Below, in pieces: positions 6,738 to 8,222 of a stretch of 8,222 nt of DNA; position 1 is the stretch's first letter, and every line of letters begins with the position of its first letter. The stretch lies in contig CALBTN010000304.1 in NCBI GenBank assembly GCA_937967345.1, positions 1 through 8,222 of the forward strand, read 5' to 3'. The stretch comes from an uncultured Rubrivivax sp. GTDB taxonomy: Bacteria; Pseudomonadota; Gammaproteobacteria; Burkholderiales; Burkholderiaceae_C. Below the pieces are notes generated by a model, which was not told where the DNA came from, ran no database searches, and was given only the letters and a program-made list of their open reading frames with translations. A program made the position numbers and the translations under genes.

Positions 6738-7432
6738 GTCGCCAGGCGCTTCGGGTCGAGGATATGCACGTCGCGCTTGTCGATCCGCACCAGGCCCGCG
6801 GCTTCGAACTCGTGCAGCACGCGCGAGAAGTACTCCGGCGTCAGCGACAGGCGCGACGCGATCGTGGCCTTGCTCACCGGCAGCGTCACCGTGAAGCTCT
6901 CGTCGGCCACGCCGTCGTCGTGCTCCATGTCGCCCAGCAGATAGCCGATGACGCGCTGCGCGCCGCTGTGCAGCGCGTAGGCCTGAACGTCGCGCACCAG
7001 CCCGTGCAGCCGGCGCGAGATGCCGGCCAGCATGCGCAGCCCGAAGCGCGGGTCGCGCGTGATCTCGCTGACCACCGCGTGCTTGCCGATCGACAGCACC
7101 AGCGAATCGGCCAGCGCCTGCGCGTTCAGGATGTACGGCCGGTTGGTGAACATCAACGCTTCGGCAAAGGTTTGCCCCGGGCCGACGATCTCGATCACCT
7201 TTTCCTGCCCGGACTGCGACAGCACGAACAGCTTGACCTGGCCTGTCACCGCAACATGAAGCGCCTCGCACGGCTCGCCGACGCGAAACACCATGTCGCC
7301 GCGCGCCAGCCGCGCCTGGGTGCAGCCTTCGGCCAGACGCGCCAGTTCCTCGCCGTTCATCTCCTGGAACAGCGGCTGAAGCGACAGATAACGCGCGACG
7401 TCGAAGCCGCTGGATTGGGTACGGTGGTCCAA
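6722..7432 (-). CDS. Crp/Fnr-family transcriptional regulator, Dnr-like
   Basis: Predicted 236 aa, beginning at TTG 7432. No in-frame ATG or clear ribosome site lies upstream, and the next internal Met (25) would cut the family's N-terminal helix, so the start is moderately certain. Residues about 20-120 form a cyclic-nucleotide-type effector domain (GDMVFRVGEP, GQVKLFVLSQSGQEKVIEIVGPGQTFAEA). A long dimer helix follows, then a winged helix-turn-helix (about 185-230). The recognition helix carries ExxSR (Glu200-Arg204), the Fnr/Dnr-type pattern that reads TTG half-sites. Only two cysteines (37, 55) occur, so the [4Fe-4S] cluster of true Fnr is not possible. Dnr/NnrR-type NO sensing via heme fits but is not shown by sequence. 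Its stop overlaps the end of the convergent cytochrome b-reductase gene; its start faces the DUF59 gene. Likely targets are itself, the divergent genes and perhaps the operon. Confidence 0.9.
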   Translation of the reverse strand: MDHRTQSSGFDVARYLSLQPLFQEMNGEELARLAEGCTQARLARGDMVFRVGEPCEALHVAVTGQVKLFVLSQSGQEKVIEIVGPGQTFAEALMFTNRPYILNAQALADSLVLSIGKHAVVSEITRDPRFGLRMLAGISRRLHGLVRDVQAYALHSGAQRVIGYLLGDMEHDDGVADESFTVTLPVSKATIASRLSLTPEYFSRVLHEFEAAGLVRIDKRDVHILDPKRLATYRAT

Positions 7433-7459
7433 GTCGTCGATGAAAGTGGTGGCCGCGCA

Positions 7460-7475
7460 TTGTCGCCCACGACAA
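7460..7475. promoter_or_regulatory. Perfect inverted repeat, candidate Crp/Fnr-type operator
   Basis: TTGTCG-cccA-CGACAA is a perfect 6+4+6 palindrome in the 96-base divergent region, 28 bases from the regulator start and 53 bases before the DUF59 start. It has TTG...CAA ends like Fnr/Dnr boxes, but with 10 rather than 8 bases between them. Its centre (7467.5) is about 40 bases upstream of the start point expected from the possible -10 at 7495-7500, the usual place for class II activators. Confidence 0.4.
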
Positions 7476-7494
7476 CGACGCAGGGCTGACGGCG

Positions 7495-7500
7495 GACAAT
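7495..7500 (+). promoter_or_regulatory. Possible -10 element for the DUF59 gene
   Basis: GACAAT matches TATAAT at four of six positions in a very GC-rich region, 28 bases before ATG 7529. No good -35 is seen 17 bases upstream, as is common for activator-dependent promoters. The site also forms part of a short hairpin (GCGGA 7492-7496, TCCGC 7500-7504). Weak evidence. Confidence 0.2.
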
Positions 7501-7518
7501 CCGCGGCCGCGATCTACC

Positions 7519-7522
7519 GGAG
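7519..7522 (+). promoter_or_regulatory. Ribosome binding site for the DUF59 gene
   Basis: GGAG lies 6 bases before ATG 7529 and supports that start. Confidence 0.55.
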
Positions 7523-7528
7523 CTGCCG

Positions 7529-7846
7529 ATGGCCAGCATTGACGACGACGCCGTGCGCGAACTGCTCAGCGCGGTGATCGACCCCGAAGTCGGCATGAAC
7601 ATCGTCGAACTCGGCCTGGTCTACGGCATCGACGCATCAGACGAACGGGTGCACGTGCTGCTGACGATGACCAGCGCGGCCTGCCCGATGACCGAGATGA
7701 TCGTCGACGATGCCTACGAAAGCCTGAGCAACGGGCTGCCGCCCGAGACCGACATCGAGATCGAGTTGGTCTGGGATCCGCCGTGGACACCCGAGCGCAT
7801 GAGCGAAACCGCGCGCATCGTGTTCGGCTGGCACCCGCCGCGGTGA
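7529..7846 (+). CDS. DUF59/MIP18-family Fe-S cluster assembly factor (PaaD/SufT-like)
   Basis: Predicted 105 aa, the usual length for a stand-alone DUF59 domain. Family marks are DPEVGMNIVELGLVYG (residues 18-33), the cysteine segment TSAACPM (Cys52) and VWDPPWTPERMS near the C-terminus. The last is typical of the bacterial form also seen as the N-terminal domain of PaaD. DUF59 proteins help load or repair Fe-S clusters; the conserved cysteine is thought to be needed. It is transcribed away from the Dnr-like regulator and is followed in the same direction by a membrane protein gene 60 bases on. A cluster with several Fe-S domains (two ferredoxin types and an MvhD-like domain) gives a plausible client set, and NO damage to Fe-S proteins would explain control by a Dnr-like regulator. 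Family call firm; role inferred. Confidence 0.9.
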   Translation: MASIDDDAVRELLSAVIDPEVGMNIVELGLVYGIDASDERVHVLLTMTSAACPMTEMIVDDAYESLSNGLPPETDIEIELVWDPPWTPERMSETARIVFGWHPPR

Positions 7847-7886
7847 ACGCCCCGCGGCCTGCGCAGACCCGGCCCGGCAAGACATC

Positions 7887-7901
7887 GGCCGGCAGCCGGC
7901 C
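7887..7901. repeat. GC-rich perfect hairpin just before the last gene
   Basis: GGCCGGC-A-GCCGGCC is a 7-base perfect inverted repeat, realistic as a 6-base stem with a CAG loop. It ends 5 bases before ATG 7907. No T-run follows, so it is not a standard terminator. It could hide the translation start, or be chance in GC-rich DNA. Confidence 0.4.
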
Positions 7902-7906
7902 CCGCG

Positions 7907-8222
7907 ATGCGGCGTCCGGCCTTCGAGCGCATGCCGCTGCTGTTGCTGGGCTTCATCGCGCTGGTGGCGGGCACCGGCGCCGGGCTCGCGCGGCTGGCCT
8001 GGCCGATGCCGGCGGCCCTGGCCCAGGCGGCCGCGTGGCACGGGCCGCTGATGGTGTGCGGCTTCTTCGGTGTGGTCATCTCGCTGGAGCGCGCGGTGGC
8101 CGTGGGCCAGCGGTGGGCCTATGCGGCGCCGCTGCTGGCCGGCGCGGGCACCGCGCTGGTGCTGCACGGCGCCGGCCACTGGGCGGCATGGCTTTACCTG
8201 GCCGGCGGCATCGTGCTTGGCC
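7907..8222 (+). CDS. Polytopic membrane protein, N-terminal part (possibly NnrS-related)
   Basis: The reading frame is open from ATG 7907 to the right edge (105 codons). A second in-frame ATG at 7931 is an alternative start; neither has a clear ribosome site. At least three membrane helices are visible: MPLLLLGFIALVAGTGAG (residues 9-26), HGPLMVCGFFGVVISLE (about 47-63) and YAAPLLAGAGTALVLHG (about 72-88), with a fourth starting at the edge. The HG motif opening the second helix, followed by ER at its end, recalls heme-binding helices of heme-copper and NnrS-type proteins, and NnrS genes are often found beside Dnr-type regulators. The part visible is too short to assign with confidence. It could equally be an unnamed 12-helix family. 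It shares the direction, and probably the transcript, of the DUF59 gene. Confidence 0.7.
   Translation, partial: MRRPAFERMPLLLLGFIALVAGTGAGLARLAWPMPAALAQAAAWHGPLMVCGFFGVVISLERAVAVGQRWAYAAPLLAGAGTALVLHGAGHWAAWLYLAGGIVLG

Noticed and set aside
4650..7499. A 949-codon open frame on the minus strand, and a 564-codon one at 1144-2838
   Set aside because: Their translations are low-complexity, rich in Arg, Gln, His and Ala, as expected for antisense shadows of high-GC genes. The plus-strand frames and the Crp/Fnr gene carry clear family motifs instead.
7433..7528. Canonical Fnr box (TTGAT-N4-ATCAA)
   Set aside because: No sequence close to it was found in this region; only the longer-spaced TTGTCG palindrome is present and is reported separately.
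1..8222. Mobile elements, tRNA or rRNA genes, CRISPR arrays
   Set aside because: No transposase, integrase, phage protein, clover-leaf candidate or regularly spaced repeat was seen on either strand.

Overview
The window is about 8.2 kb of very GC-rich DNA (by eye close to 70%, with G or C at most third codon positions), tightly packed with genes. The high GC, the ctaB–Sco linkage and the respiratory and regulatory families suggest a betaproteobacterium of Burkholderiales type. That is an inference from style; no rRNA or other marker gene is present. I see no tRNA, rRNA, CRISPR array, transposase or integrase, and no gene-free stretch longer than about 120 bases.

Region 1 (1-6737, plus strand) looks like one operon of overlapping or nearly touching respiratory genes. 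In order they are: the 3' end of ctaB (heme O synthase); a Sco copper chaperone with an added C-terminal membrane helix; a cytochrome b fused to a 2x[4Fe-4S] ferredoxin and an MvhD-like Fe-S domain; a small single-helix membrane protein of unknown function; a 12-helix heme-copper-oxidase subunit I-like protein; and a second cytochrome b fused to a [2Fe-2S] ferredoxin and an FAD/NAD(P) reductase. The subunit I-like protein keeps its heme-ligand histidines but has no His-His pair in helix VII.

Region 2 (6722-7432, minus strand) is a Crp/Fnr-family regulator of Dnr type. It converges on the operon and overlaps its last 16 bases. Region 3 (7529-8222, plus strand) diverges from the regulator and holds a DUF59/MIP18-type Fe-S assembly protein, followed by the start of a multi-helix membrane protein that may be related to NnrS. 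A perfect inverted repeat (7460-7475) sits between the divergent genes where a Crp/Fnr-type operator would be expected.

Working model (inference): the two cytochrome b paralogs take electrons from two different soluble donors, NAD(P)H for one and a ferredoxin or Hdr/Mvh-like partner for the other. They pass them through quinone, or directly, to an unusual heme-copper enzyme that may be a non-classical NO reductase or oxidase. ctaB and Sco would supply heme and copper. The nearby Dnr-like regulator, DUF59 protein and possible NnrS relative point to nitric oxide or denitrification physiology. No c-type heme motif (CxxCH) occurs in any called protein, so the complex would have to be fed without a cytochrome c encoded here.
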